From NCBI GenBank assembly GCA_903921605.1, contig CAIXQV010000868.1:1-7706 (forward strand): 7,706 bases of DNA. The letters run 5' to 3'. The position numbers and the translations under genes are program-made. A model generated the notes under the pieces. It had not been told where the DNA came from. It did not search any database and worked only from the letters and a program-made list of their open reading frames with translations. Source of the DNA: an uncultured Planctomycetaceae bacterium (GTDB taxonomy: Bacteria; Planctomycetota; Planctomycetia; Planctomycetales; Planctomycetaceae). Below, piece after piece: positions 1 through 6,608 of this stretch (within the stretch, counting starts at the first letter, position 1; each line of letters opens with the position of its first letter).

Positions 1-108
1 GGTTATTTTGACTACAATCCGTGGACACCGAAACAATGTCAGAGGCGTTGGCGTCTCGGACCGGTCACCTTGAGGCGATGGCCTCGAACGCTTTCAGCTT
101 CGTGATTT
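1..108. other. Leader region upstream of the transporter operon
   Basis: No gene can be supported in these bases: all three forward frames are short or stopped, and the frame of the adaptor gene is closed by a TGA at 103-105, six bases before its ATG. A weak sigma70-like promoter is possible, with TTGACT at 8-13 (5 of 6 matches to the -35 consensus) and AACAAT at 32-37 (4 of 6 to the -10) separated by 18 bases. If it works, it would start the operon with a leader of about 65 bases. This is a pattern match only. Confidence 0.25.
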
Positions 109-1401
109 ATGCCAGTGGGAACGGTAGATCCACCGCGTGACAATCTGTCCCGGCTTCGCATCCAGCGCGATGTTCAGCCGGTCCGCCGATCATTTTTTGG
201 TCGGTTTCTGCGGTTCGTTTTTTATCTCGGTGTGCTGGTGGCTCTCGCCGTTGGAGCAGTTTTCTGGGCGCAGAAACAAGGCATGCTGGCGGATACTCGC
301 AAGCTAACCGAAACTCTTCGGCCGCGTCCAGAAGTTCGAGTCGCCGTGGTCAGCGTCGAAAAAGGTCGCTCAGCGGATGCGTTAGTTGTCGCCACCGGAT
401 ATCTGGAATCTCGCCAACAGGCTCGCATCGGTGCGCGGGCCACAGGTCGCATCCAGGCTGTTAATGTCGAAGAAGGCAGCGTCGTCAAAGCCAACGATGT
501 GCTCGCGATTCTGGAACACGCCGATCTTGATGCGTCGCTGGTTGCCGTCAAAGCCACTGCCGCTCGCGCGAAGAGTGAGCTGCTGGAACAGGACGTGGCA
601 ATCCAGCGGGCCAAGCGAGATCTTGAACGTGCAGAGAAAGCTTTTGCCGCAAAGAGTTCGACACCGGCGGATTACGATAAAGCTAAGTTTGATTACGAAG
701 CCGCTGTGGCTCGCAAAGTTTCCATGGAAGCCGCACTGGGATTGGCGGAAGCACGAGTTCAGGAAGCCGAACAACTGCGAGAAAACATGTTTGTGCGTGC
801 TCCGTTTGAGGGAACCGTAATCTCCAAAGATGCCGAACTTGGCGAATCCATCATGCCCGGCGGAATGGGTGAAGCATCCGGCCGCGGCTCGGTGGTGACG
901 ATCGCCGACCTTAAACATCTTGAGGTCGATTGCGATGTGAAAGAAGATTACATCAGTCGCGTGACGGAAGGGCAGCAGGCCGAAGTTGCTGTCGATGCCG
1001 TGCCTGACAAACGCTACAAAGGACAAGTTCGTAAGATCATTCCTATGGGCGATCGTGCACGAGCAACCGTGAAGGTGCAAGTCGAAATTCTGGATGCTGA
1101 CAAACGCCTGTTTCCGGAAATGAGTAGCACGGTCTATTTTCTGCCAAGTCAGTCTGCTGATGTCAAAGAGGAAGATAAAAGTCGAGTCTTCTGTCCTGCG
1201 GATGCTGTTATAGTGACGGAGACAGAATCGTTTGTCTGGATTTTGACCGACAAAGATCGAACAAAGAAAACGACCGTGACCACTGCGGAATCACGAGATG
1301 GCCGAACAGAAATTACCGGCGGTCTGACCGGCGGAGAAAAAGTCATCGTCAAACCTGCAAAGGATTTGCAGGATGATGTGCTGGTCAGGTCTGCACAATA
1401 A
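109..1401 (+). CDS. HlyD/MacA-type periplasmic adaptor (membrane fusion) subunit of an ABC exporter
   Basis: This 430-residue adaptor probably sits in the periplasm on an inner-membrane anchor and links the ABC permeases encoded downstream to the cell envelope. A basic N-terminus is followed by one hydrophobic segment at about residues 33-53. The first half of the lipoyl (barrel-sandwich) domain spans about 104-137 and includes GRIQAVNVEEGSVVKANDVL. A long charged helical hairpin fills about 138-224, and the second lipoyl half, APFEGTVISKDAELGE, spans about 231-246. A beta-barrel (about 265-345) and a membrane-proximal domain (about 355-428) follow. This order and length match the MacA/HlyD family. 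The ATG lies just after an in-frame stop and has no clear Shine-Dalgarno sequence. The ATPase gene starts 108 bases downstream on the same strand. There is no lipobox, so anchoring should be by the N-terminal helix. The family call is firm; the exported substrate cannot be read from the sequence. Confidence 0.9.
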   Translation: MPVGTVDPPRDNLSRLRIQRDVQPVRRSFFGRFLRFVFYLGVLVALAVGAVFWAQKQGMLADTRKLTETLRPRPEVRVAVVSVEKGRSADALVVATGYLESRQQARIGARATGRIQAVNVEEGSVVKANDVLAILEHADLDASLVAVKATAARAKSELLEQDVAIQRAKRDLERAEKAFAAKSSTPADYDKAKFDYEAAVARKVSMEAALGLAEARVQEAEQLRENMFVRAPFEGTVISKDAELGESIMPGGMGEASGRGSVVTIADLKHLEVDCDVKEDYISRVTEGQQAEVAVDAVPDKRYKGQVRKIIPMGDRARATVKVQVEILDADKRLFPEMSSTVYFLPSQSADVKEEDKSRVFCPADAVIVTETESFVWILTDKDRTKKTTVTTAESRDGRTEITGGLTGGEKVIVKPAKDLQDDVLVRSAQ

Positions 1402-1422
1402 AAAATTCGTTTAACAGCAAGC

Positions 1423-1436
1423 CGCAGGCGCCTGCG
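1423..1436. repeat. 14-bp perfect palindrome in the adaptor-ATPase spacer
   Basis: CGCAGGCGCCTGCG is its own reverse complement. It lies 21 bases after the adaptor stop codon and is followed by TTT. It could form a short G+C-rich hairpin or be a protein-binding site. The T-run is too short for a convincing intrinsic terminator, and the genes on either side look like one operon. Confidence 0.5.
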
Positions 1437-1457
1437 TTTCAGCCCACGTCGCATGCC

Positions 1458-1490
1458 ACCGAAAACTGAAAACCTTAAACCGAAAACCTA
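1458..1490. repeat. A-rich imperfect direct repeat before the ATPase gene
   Basis: ACCGAAAAC occurs at 1458-1466 and again at 1479-1487. GAAAACCT occurs at 1468-1475 and 1482-1489. The tract is purine-rich and probably unstructured, lying just before the Shine-Dalgarno sequence of the ATPase gene, so it may act as a translation-enhancing leader. I see no coding potential in it. Confidence 0.5.
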
Positions 1491-1509
1491 AAGTCACAAG
1501 GATCCCTGC

Positions 1510-2241
1510 GTGTCCGACGCATCTCAAAACGATAAACCTGTCGTCGTAGTCAGCGATGTTTGCAAGGAGTTCCGCCGCGAACAGATGGTGGTGCCAGTTC
1601 TCAGCGGCATCAATCTGAATCTTTGGGCCGGCGATTACCTTGCTCTGATGGGACCATCGGGGTCCGGCAAGACCACGTTGCTCAATCTGATCGCCGGACT
1701 CGATCGACCAACCTCCGGCAAGGTCATCGTATGTGATCAGGATCTTGGCGCATCTTCCGAGGGCCAGCTTGCGAAATGGCGATCTCGACACATCGGCTTC
1801 ATTTTTCAGCTCTACAATCTGATCCCGGTACTCACGGCGTATGAGAACGTTGAATTGCCGCTCACGCTGACTTCGCTGTCACGTCGCGAACGAGATGACC
1901 ATGTGAAGGCGGCTTTGGAAGTCGTGGGACTCAGCGATCGCATTGATCACTATCCGCGGCAGTTGTCTGGTGGTCAGGAACAGCGAGTTTCCATCGCGCG
2001 AGCCATTGTGACGGATCCGACTTTGATCGTGGCTGACGAACCGACCGGTGACCTGGACGCAAAATCGGCCGCTGAGATTCTGGATCTGATGCATCGACTG
2101 AATGTCGAGTTCCAGAAGACGATCGTCATGGTGACTCACGACCCAAATGCCGCTCATCGAGCCAAGCGGACGGTTCATCTGGAAAAAGGTGTGCTTGTTT
2201 CTGCTCCGACACCACCGTCTGGTAAGGAAGGATCACGATGA
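1510..2241 (+). CDS. LolD/MacB-type ABC transporter ATP-binding protein
   Basis: This 243-residue ATPase powers the transporter from the cytoplasmic face of the inner membrane, working with the two permeases encoded next. The complete set of nucleotide-binding motifs is present: Walker [10 protein letters not shown] at residues 48-56, Q-loop Q100 in FIFQ, signature LSGGQ at 152-156, Walker B LIVADEP with D176 and E177, the D-loop GDLD just after, and switch H210 in VTHD. The spacing and the [19 protein letters not shown] stretch are typical of the LolD/MacB/FtsE-like branch, whose partners are FtsX-fold permeases. The GTG start at 1510 is supported by AAGGA at 1498-1502, seven bases upstream. 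The stop codon overlaps the start of the first permease as ATGA, which indicates translational coupling. All catalytic residues are intact, so it should be active. LolD and MacB differ mainly in their partners, so no gene symbol is given. Confidence 0.96.
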   Translation: MSDASQNDKPVVVVSDVCKEFRREQMVVPVLSGINLNLWAGDYLALMGPSGSGKTTLLNLIAGLDRPTSGKVIVCDQDLGASSEGQLAKWRSRHIGFIFQLYNLIPVLTAYENVELPLTLTSLSRRERDDHVKAALEVVGLSDRIDHYPRQLSGGQEQRVSIARAIVTDPTLIVADEPTGDLDAKSAAEILDLMHRLNVEFQKTIVMVTHDPNAAHRAKRTVHLEKGVLVSAPTPPSGKEGSR

Positions 2242-3395
2242 AAATCCTTGTCTACATCTGGAGAAACATTCGCCGCAACAAAGTCCGCAGCCTGCTGACG
2301 ATTCTGTCCGTCGGTTTCAGTCTCGCGCTGATGACAGTGCTGTATGGATTTATGGCGTCGCAGGAAACCTGGCGCAATGATGCGGAACAGACCAATCGCA
2401 TCGTGGTCATGAACATTCAGGGGTTTACCGGGCAGGTCCCGATTTCTGCCGTGGATGATGTCGCCAGCACAGACGGTGTCGAAGCGGCGGTGCCACTGGC
2501 CTGGTTCGGTGGAGCTTATCAGGATGAACCGATGCCGTTTGCTCAGTTTGCGACGGACCCCCAATCCGCTTTCAAGGTTTGGCCGGAGTATTCCATCTCA
2601 CCTGAAGAACTCAAAAACTGGCAGGACAACCGGCGTGGCTGTGTGATTGATCGTCGTATTGCGGATGAGCGAGGCTGGAAGGTTGGTCAGCAGATTCGCC
2701 TCAAGGGAACGATTTATCCGTTCGACCTCGATCTGGAACTTTGCGGGATCTTTGATGCACCGAAGAATTCCGGATCACTCTGGTTCAACTGGGAATATCT
2801 GGACGAAGGACTCAAGCAAAAGAACAGCCCGGTCACAGGCAACGCGGGAACTGTTTTCGCACGCACAAAAAGCGGAGACGGCATTCCAGCAGTTGTAAAA
2901 GCCATTGATGATCGATTCGGCAGCTCGGACACCCCGACCAGAACACAAACGGAAGCCGCGTTCGCTCAGATGTTTGTGGATATGCTCGGCAATGTGCAGG
3001 TGTTGATTCGCAACATCGGTTTGGCTGTTGTGTTCTCGCTGTGCCTGGTAACAGCGAACTCCATGGCGATGTCGATGCGAGAACGCGTCACGGAGATTGC
3101 CGTCCTGAAGGCCATCGGGTTTCCTCGCTCCCGAATTTTGTTCATGATCCTTGGGGAATCCAGTCTGATCGCGATGCTGGGCGGACTACTGGGCGTCAGC
3201 ATGGGCTGTGCGTTTCTTCAGGCGATGAACGCCGCTCTGCCGCAGTTCTTCCCGTTTACTGTTCTGGAAATGCTGGGCCCGTGGATCAGCTACGGATTCA
3301 TCGTTGCGGCCGTGCTGGGAATCGTCAGCGGCCTCGTTCCGGCGATCCGTGCGGCTCAACTTTCTGTCATCGATGGCCTGCGACGCATCGCGTAG
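2238..3395 (+). CDS. FtsX/MacB-type ABC transporter permease, first of two
   Basis: This 385-residue inner-membrane permease has the four-helix FtsX/MacB architecture. TM1 lies at about residues 18-38, followed by a large periplasmic MacB-type domain (about 40-250). The C-terminal block has TM2 at about 257-276, TM3 at about 300-325 and TM4 at about 350-370. The cytoplasmic loop after TM2, RERVTEIAVLKAIGF at 281-295, is the conserved FtsX-family coupling region that contacts the ATPase. The end VPAIRAAQL after TM4 is also typical. In MacB/LolCDE-type systems such proteins do not form a classical channel; they transmit ATP-driven movement to the periplasm. AAGGA at 2227-2231 serves as the ribosome-binding site, and the ATG overlaps the ATPase stop by four bases. 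The family is clear; whether it is LolC/E-like or MacB-like in function is open. Confidence 0.94.
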   Translation: MKILVYIWRNIRRNKVRSLLTILSVGFSLALMTVLYGFMASQETWRNDAEQTNRIVVMNIQGFTGQVPISAVDDVASTDGVEAAVPLAWFGGAYQDEPMPFAQFATDPQSAFKVWPEYSISPEELKNWQDNRRGCVIDRRIADERGWKVGQQIRLKGTIYPFDLDLELCGIFDAPKNSGSLWFNWEYLDEGLKQKNSPVTGNAGTVFARTKSGDGIPAVVKAIDDRFGSSDTPTRTQTEAAFAQMFVDMLGNVQVLIRNIGLAVVFSLCLVTANSMAMSMRERVTEIAVLKAIGFPRSRILFMILGESSLIAMLGGLLGVSMGCAFLQAMNAALPQFFPFTVLEMLGPWISYGFIVAAVLGIVSGLVPAIRAAQLSVIDGLRRIA

Positions 3396-3419
3396 TCTGT
3401 CGTCAAGTTTCCATTTTGG

Positions 3420-3477
3420 GGCAGGATGGGCATTCTTGCCCGTCGCAGGTTTGTCGGACAAGAATGTCCAACCTACG
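3420..3477. repeat. 58-nt imperfect hairpin repeat between the two permease genes
   Basis: Two 23-base arms, 3420-3442 and 3455-3477, face each other across a 12-base loop. The core pairs GGGCATTCTTG (3428-3438) with CAAGAATGTCC (3459-3469), almost perfectly with one G-U pair, and the outer parts pair partially. TTTTT follows at 3478-3482, so on the + strand it could act as an attenuating intrinsic terminator between the two permeases. From memory, ATTCTTG/CAAGAAT elements of this kind are scattered between genes in planctomycete genomes, which would make this a REP-like interspersed repeat. That recollection was not checked. Confidence 0.7.
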
Positions 3478-3494
3478 TTTTTAGGTTCCTGGCT

Positions 3495-3519
3495 GTGGCC
3501 GGTCTACTGACCGAGCCAC
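3495..3519. repeat. Second short hairpin in the inter-permease spacer
   Basis: GTGGC and CGGTC (3495-3504) pair with GACCG and GCCAC (3509-3513 and 3515-3519) around a TACT loop, leaving one bulged A at 3514. That is ten base pairs in all. No T-run follows, so it is not a terminator. It lies 38 bases before the ATG of the second permease and could shape the leader of that gene or be part of a repetitive element together with the larger hairpin upstream. Confidence 0.6.
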
Positions 3520-3557
3520 TCAACGCCCGTCCAATTAAAATCGACGTGAAATAAACC

Positions 3558-4715
3558 ATGATCCCGGCCAAATATAACATCAGAAATCTGCAGGTCCGCT
3601 GGATGACAACTCTGATGACCGTCCTCGGCACAGGACTGGTCGTCTGGGCTTCGGTGCTCTGCTTCGGACTCACCGACGGCCTGCAATATGCGTTGCGAGT
3701 TTCCGGCGATGAGTTGGATCTGATTGTCTTGCGGAAAGGTTCGACTGACGAAACCGGAAGCGGGATTGAGCAGAAAGTGGCTCGCCAGATCGTATCACTG
3801 CCCGGAATTGCCAAAGATGAAGGCGGTCAGCCGCTGTGCTCGGTCGAGTTCGTAACGATCCTCACGAAGCCTCGACGCAACAATGGTGGCACCGTCAATT
3901 TGATCGTGCGCGGACTGGAAGAGGTGGGGCGAAAACTGCGGCCCCAGTATCGGCTGACACAGGGGCGAGAAATCAAGCCGGGCGTTAATGAAGCGATCAC
4001 CAGCCAGCGCATGGCCGAACGCTTTGAGAATCTGGCGATTGGTGAAGAACTGGAAATCAATAATGTGAAATTCAAAATCGTCGGCTACTTCGAAGCGGCG
4101 GGCAGCTCGGCGGAATCTGAAGTCTGGACAGATCTGCGAGATCTCACGGCAGCGCGGAGAACTCCGGCGGCGGTTTCGTCAGTGAATTTGCGAGCTGAAA
4201 ACTTAGCGGCTCGGGATTCTTTGGTGAAGCTGCTGGCTGATGATAAGCGATTTGAACTCAATGGTATTTCTGAAGTCCGTTACTTCGAAGATCAGATGAC
4301 GCAGTCGAATGCGATTCAGTACATCGGTTATATCATCGCCGGCTTTCTGATGTTCGGGGCGATGTTTGCTGCGGCCAATACGATGTACGCTGCTGTGGCC
4401 AGCCGTGCTCGTGAGATCGGAACGTTGCGAGCACTCGGATTTTCTCGCCGCAGTATTCTGGGATCGTTCCTGTTTGAATCTGTGCTGCTGTGTCTGATGG
4501 GCGGAGCACTTGGCTGCCTTGCCACGCTTCCGTTTAACGGACTCTCGACCGGCACCGTGAATCAGTTCAGCGAGATTACATTCTCATTTCGCTTCGGCCC
4601 GCGAGTTCTGCTGCAGGGCGTCGTCCTTGCGATGCTGATGGGTCTTCTGGGAGGCATCCTTCCCGCCCTTCGTGCCGTTCAATTGAACATCGTGAACGCA
4701 CTGCGAGAGCGATAA
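3558..4715 (+). CDS. FtsX/MacB-type ABC transporter permease, second of two
   Basis: This second permease is also 385 residues but clearly different in sequence from the first, so the complex is probably a heterodimer like LolC with LolE. TM1 lies at about residues 15-37, the periplasmic domain at about 40-250, TM2 at about 255-278, TM3 at about 300-325 and TM4 at about 350-372. The FtsX-family coupling motif after TM2 reads SRAREIGTLRALGFSRRSIL (282-301), and the end LPALRAVQLNIVNALRER matches the family. The ATG at 3558 has no obvious Shine-Dalgarno sequence, and the gene is 162 bases from the first permease. It may therefore rely on readthrough past the hairpins or on its own promoter. It is the last gene of the operon and is convergent with the genes that follow. 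Confidence 0.94.
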   Translation: MIPAKYNIRNLQVRWMTTLMTVLGTGLVVWASVLCFGLTDGLQYALRVSGDELDLIVLRKGSTDETGSGIEQKVARQIVSLPGIAKDEGGQPLCSVEFVTILTKPRRNNGGTVNLIVRGLEEVGRKLRPQYRLTQGREIKPGVNEAITSQRMAERFENLAIGEELEINNVKFKIVGYFEAAGSSAESEVWTDLRDLTAARRTPAAVSSVNLRAENLAARDSLVKLLADDKRFELNGISEVRYFEDQMTQSNAIQYIGYIIAGFLMFGAMFAAANTMYAAVASRAREIGTLRALGFSRRSILGSFLFESVLLCLMGGALGCLATLPFNGLSTGTVNQFSEITFSFRFGPRVLLQGVVLAMLMGLLGGILPALRAVQLNIVNALRER

Positions 4716-4741
4716 AATCTCGCTTCTATCGCAACGAGATT
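4716..4741 (+). terminator. Stem-loop directly after the last transporter gene
   Basis: AATCTCG (4716-4722) and CGAGATT (4735-4741) form a 7-bp stem with a 12-base loop, starting at the base after the TAA of the second permease. No T-run follows on the + strand, so it is a poor intrinsic terminator. It may protect the mRNA end or belong to a Rho-dependent end. Confidence 0.3.
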
Positions 4742-4896
4742 ACCACCGTCACTGGTTCTCTAAGTTGCATGGTCAGGTGATTGATCCTGGCTGGGCGGAT
4801 GTTCGTGAAACGCCAGACAGAGACTCAGAACTGCGACTGCATACGGATCAACTTGATCTGGTAACAAAAACAGATCCTGAAGGGGTTTGTGTCGCG
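4723..4896 (+). pseudogene. Possible remnant of an unidentified gene downstream of the operon
   Basis: One forward frame here reads like a real protein segment: ...RDYHRHWFSKLHGQVIDP, then a stretch rich in acidic and polar residues ending LDLVTKTDPEG. Codons are mostly of the RNY type, and the opposite-strand frames look like antisense shadows with stops. The frame stays open to 5004, but beyond about 4897 it overlaps a more convincing membrane-protein gene on the other strand. A TTG at 4765 is the first usable start and has no clear ribosome-binding site. I do not recognise the family. A fragment of an older gene is the best reading; a chance open frame is the alternative. Confidence 0.25.
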
Positions 4897-5157
4897 CTAT
4901 TGGTCTTTGCGGTAGTTGACCACGATCTTAATGACGGTTTCCACTCCATCTGTGAATCGTTTCCCAAGGAGAAATGCAAGAGCTCCGCAGAGAACGGCAC
5001 CTGACAACGTGGACGTCCCGATCAGAAACATTGGAGACATCATCACTTCACCGAAATCACCGACGACCATCATGATGCCGCACGCAGCACCAACAAATAC
5101 GCCGAGCAGCACGCCAATGATGGTATCTGCTGAACGGTATTGTCGATCAGGCTTCAA
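4897..5157 (-). CDS. Small hypothetical membrane protein with two predicted helices
   Basis: The 86-residue product has a short basic N-terminus and two hydrophobic segments at about residues 11-32 (rich in Gly and Ala, with GVLLGVFVGAACG) and 43-64. A soluble C-terminal tail ends VVNYRKDQ. The small-residue spacing in both segments suggests tightly packed helices. The proposed TTG start at 5157 has a GAGAG stretch seven bases upstream. No upstream ATG or GTG exists in this frame before the stop at 5206-5208. It lies 48 bases after the broken hydrolase on the same strand and in the same frame, so the two may have been one transcription unit. I do not recognise a family. The hydrophobicity pattern argues for a real gene, but the weak start leaves doubt. 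Confidence 0.55.
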   Translation of the reverse strand: MKPDRQYRSADTIIGVLLGVFVGAACGIMMVVGDFGEVMMSPMFLIGTSTLSGAVLCGALAFLLGKRFTDGVETVIKIVVNYRKDQ

Positions 5158-5205
5158 GGCGTTCTCTCTATGAATGACAACGGGCGATAGATTTAAAGCT
5201 TCTGA

Positions 5206-5463
5206 TCAGTTTTGCCCCAGCGATGCCTCAATGTGCGGTTTCAAGCCTTCAGCGTAAACATTGTAGCCCTCCAGCCACAAGTGAGTACTGTCGGGCGTAA
5301 AGAGAGCTCTTCTGAGTGTGCGATCCTTATTAAGAAAGTCTGTGGTCAGATCCAGAACCTTTACTTTCGAATCGCTGTCGAGCTTCAGGTTGTCAAGTGC
5401 GGCGTTCGTTAGCTTAATGTCTTCATAGAACTTGTTGTCAGGTCCATTGCACGGCAGGATCAA
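5206..5463 (-). pseudogene. C-terminal fragment of a GDSL/SGNH-family hydrolase
   Basis: The 85-residue frame matches the last part of PAF-acetylhydrolase-like GDSL/SGNH hydrolases. It begins in the LILPCNGPDNK strand region and continues through a helix with an Asn (KLTNAALDNL) and the strand VKVLDLTTDFL. The catalytic block V D-x-x-H follows as PDSTHLWLEGYNVYAEGLKP, with Asp58 and His61. The N-terminal half with the GDS nucleophile and the oxyanion Gly and Asn blocks is absent, so it cannot be a working esterase. The only start is a TTG at 5463, and upstream it runs in frame into the stop of the neighbouring nuclease-like gene after four codons. The break coincides with one copy of a direct repeat (5461-5473). 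I found no front half in the window. Confidence 0.7.
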
Positions 5464-5473
5464 GGCCCTGGCC
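5461..5473. repeat. Left copy of a near-identical direct repeat flanking the nuclease-like gene
   Basis: CAAGGCCCTGGCC lies exactly where the hydrolase fragment begins and three bases short of the stop codon of the nuclease-like gene. It matches CAAGGCTCCTGGCC at 6425-6438 apart from one extra T. The two copies are in the same orientation. Confidence 0.5.
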
Positions 5474-5475
5474 GT

Positions 5476-6408
5476 TTATAGCTCTGTCAAATCAAACTCA
5501 TCTCTCAGCGCTTCCAGCATCTCTTCGTCGTCGATCTGAACCTTGGTATCTGCCTCGGCCTCATAACTTTGGACGAGTTCCAGTCTTATCGCTTTAACAA
5601 CTCGTTCTGAGAACAAAGCTGACCGCAGCCGGATGCTGTTCTTGCAGACGACTCGGTGATATGCCTTCTCTGTATCTCCGCATGACATGGCTCTCGACGT
5701 CAGCAAGTACAAGTTTTCCGCATCGCGAGCGCTGATACCGTCGTCATCGAGCAGCGCCACATCGAAAACAAGTTCGAGTTTGGGCTCATGTCCATTCCGA
5801 GGGATGACCCGATAAAGTTTCCAGATGTCCCCGTTCGTCAGGACAACCCAGCTCGCGGAAAGGGTCGCAGCATAGGTCCCCGCCTGCTCGAGCACGTTAG
5901 CGCCCAACCGGCTTCTTATTGCTTTGCATTCAACGACGATCAACACTTTTCCATCTTTCTTGATGGCAATGTCGATTCGTCCATTAAGCACTTTTCGTTC
6001 AGTCTCTAACTCATCATCGTCATATCCGAGGGCCGATCGCAGAGCGTCGACGCACCAGATTCTCACTTGTTCTTCTTTGTTTCCAGCCTCTTGCGCAAGA
6101 CTCTGGAGGCGAGCGTGCAGCGATTTGAATCCAGACAATGCCTTCTCAATGTGGCCTGCACGGATCTCGTCACGTGTCCTCTTGTTTCGCTTTTTCTCCT
6201 TCGTTCTTTCCTCCTCAGCAGCAATTGCACTTTGCTCTGCAACGCTCGGGACATCGAGAGACAATGTGAAGAGCGCTCGGCATTTTGGGCAGCGAACAGC
6301 CTTGCCGATTAAAGGACGATGCTTCTCGAGGATCTTGATGCGGGCTCGACACTCATCACAAGTTGCGGCTCCAATGACTTCGCTATCGGCGCTGATACTT
6401 TCAGACAC
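5476..6408 (-). CDS. Zinc-ribbon protein with a type I restriction HsdR N-terminal-like PD-(D/E)XK nuclease domain
   Basis: The 310-residue product starts with a probable zinc ribbon, Cys17-x2-Cys20 and Cys40-x2-Cys43 (CDEC and CPKC). A charged Lys/Arg/Glu-rich linker follows at about 60-110, probably helical. Residues about 110-200 resemble the HsdR_N family: LGYDDDELETERKV, then GRIDIAI with Asp146, VLIVVECKA with Glu160 and Lys162, LEQAGTYA with Gln175, and VVLTNGDIWKLY. These fit the D...ExK catalytic core and the QxxxY motif of HsdR nuclease domains. The C-terminal third is of unknown fold. The start is GTG at 6408 with GGAG eight bases upstream. No SF2 helicase, HsdM or HsdS is present, so this is a solo protein, perhaps a defence nuclease or a mobile-element gene. 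Cleavage activity is inferred from motifs only. Confidence 0.85.
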   Translation of the reverse strand: MSESISADSEVIGAATCDECRARIKILEKHRPLIGKAVRCPKCRALFTLSLDVPSVAEQSAIAAEEERTKEKKRNKRTRDEIRAGHIEKALSGFKSLHARLQSLAQEAGNKEEQVRIWCVDALRSALGYDDDELETERKVLNGRIDIAIKKDGKVLIVVECKAIRSRLGANVLEQAGTYAATLSASWVVLTNGDIWKLYRVIPRNGHEPKLELVFDVALLDDDGISARDAENLYLLTSRAMSCGDTEKAYHRVVCKNSIRLRSALFSERVVKAIRLELVQSYEAEADTKVQIDDEEMLEALRDEFDLTEL

Positions 6409-6420
6409 AAGGAGTCTCCC
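6409..6420 (-). promoter_or_regulatory. Ribosome-binding site fixing the GTG start of the nuclease-like gene
   Basis: On the minus strand the sequence reads GGGAGACTCCTT immediately before GTG, with GGAG eight bases from the start codon. It is one of the better Shine-Dalgarno sites in the window and supports the GTG at 6408 over the internal ATG codons. Confidence 0.6.
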
Positions 6421-6424
6421 AATA

Positions 6425-6441
6425 CAAGGCTCCTGGCCTTG
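6425..6441. repeat. Right copy of the flanking direct repeat, itself a small hairpin
   Basis: CAAGGCTCCTGGCC (6425-6438) repeats the sequence at 5461-5473 with one extra base. CAAGGC (6425-6430) and GCCTTG (6436-6441) are also inverted copies that can form a 6-bp stem with a 5-base loop. It lies 16 bases upstream of the GTG start of the nuclease-like gene, so the pair of repeats encloses just that gene and its ribosome-binding site. Confidence 0.5.
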
Positions 6442-6449
6442 GTGATGAT

Positions 6450-6608
6450 TCAGTAGCAGGCAGTCAAGTGGAGATCACGACGCGGGCTGTCGTATTCAAA
6501 ATCTGACGAAAACAGTGCTGCAACTATTTGTAGTGTATCAGATTGCCTAACCCAGGGAACCGACCGAACCACCTCACGCTTTCCGACAAGCAGTGACTCT
6601 GAGTTCAT
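6450..6608 (-). other. Unverified 52-codon ORF with a 5-bp hairpin
   Basis: One reverse frame has an ATG at 6608 (MNSESLLVGKREVVRSV...) and a stop at 6450-6452, ending YDSPRRDLHLTACY. Near its end, ACGAC (6477-6481) and GTCGT (6489-6493) can pair around a 7-base loop. No Shine-Dalgarno sequence or known domain is visible. The ending reminds me of short spurious ORFs predicted from intergenic repeats in planctomycete genomes. It may therefore be a non-coding repeat, or leader sequence of the nuclease-like gene, rather than a protein gene. Confidence 0.2.

Noticed and set aside
382..1080. Long reverse-strand open frame (232 codons) within the adaptor gene
   Set aside because: It is antisense to a clear HlyD/MacA-family protein, and its translation shows no domain; a shadow frame.
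5461..6441. Integron-like gene cassette with attC sites around the nuclease-like gene
   Set aside because: The flanking repeats form small hairpins but lack the GTTRRRY and RYYYAAC core sites of attC.
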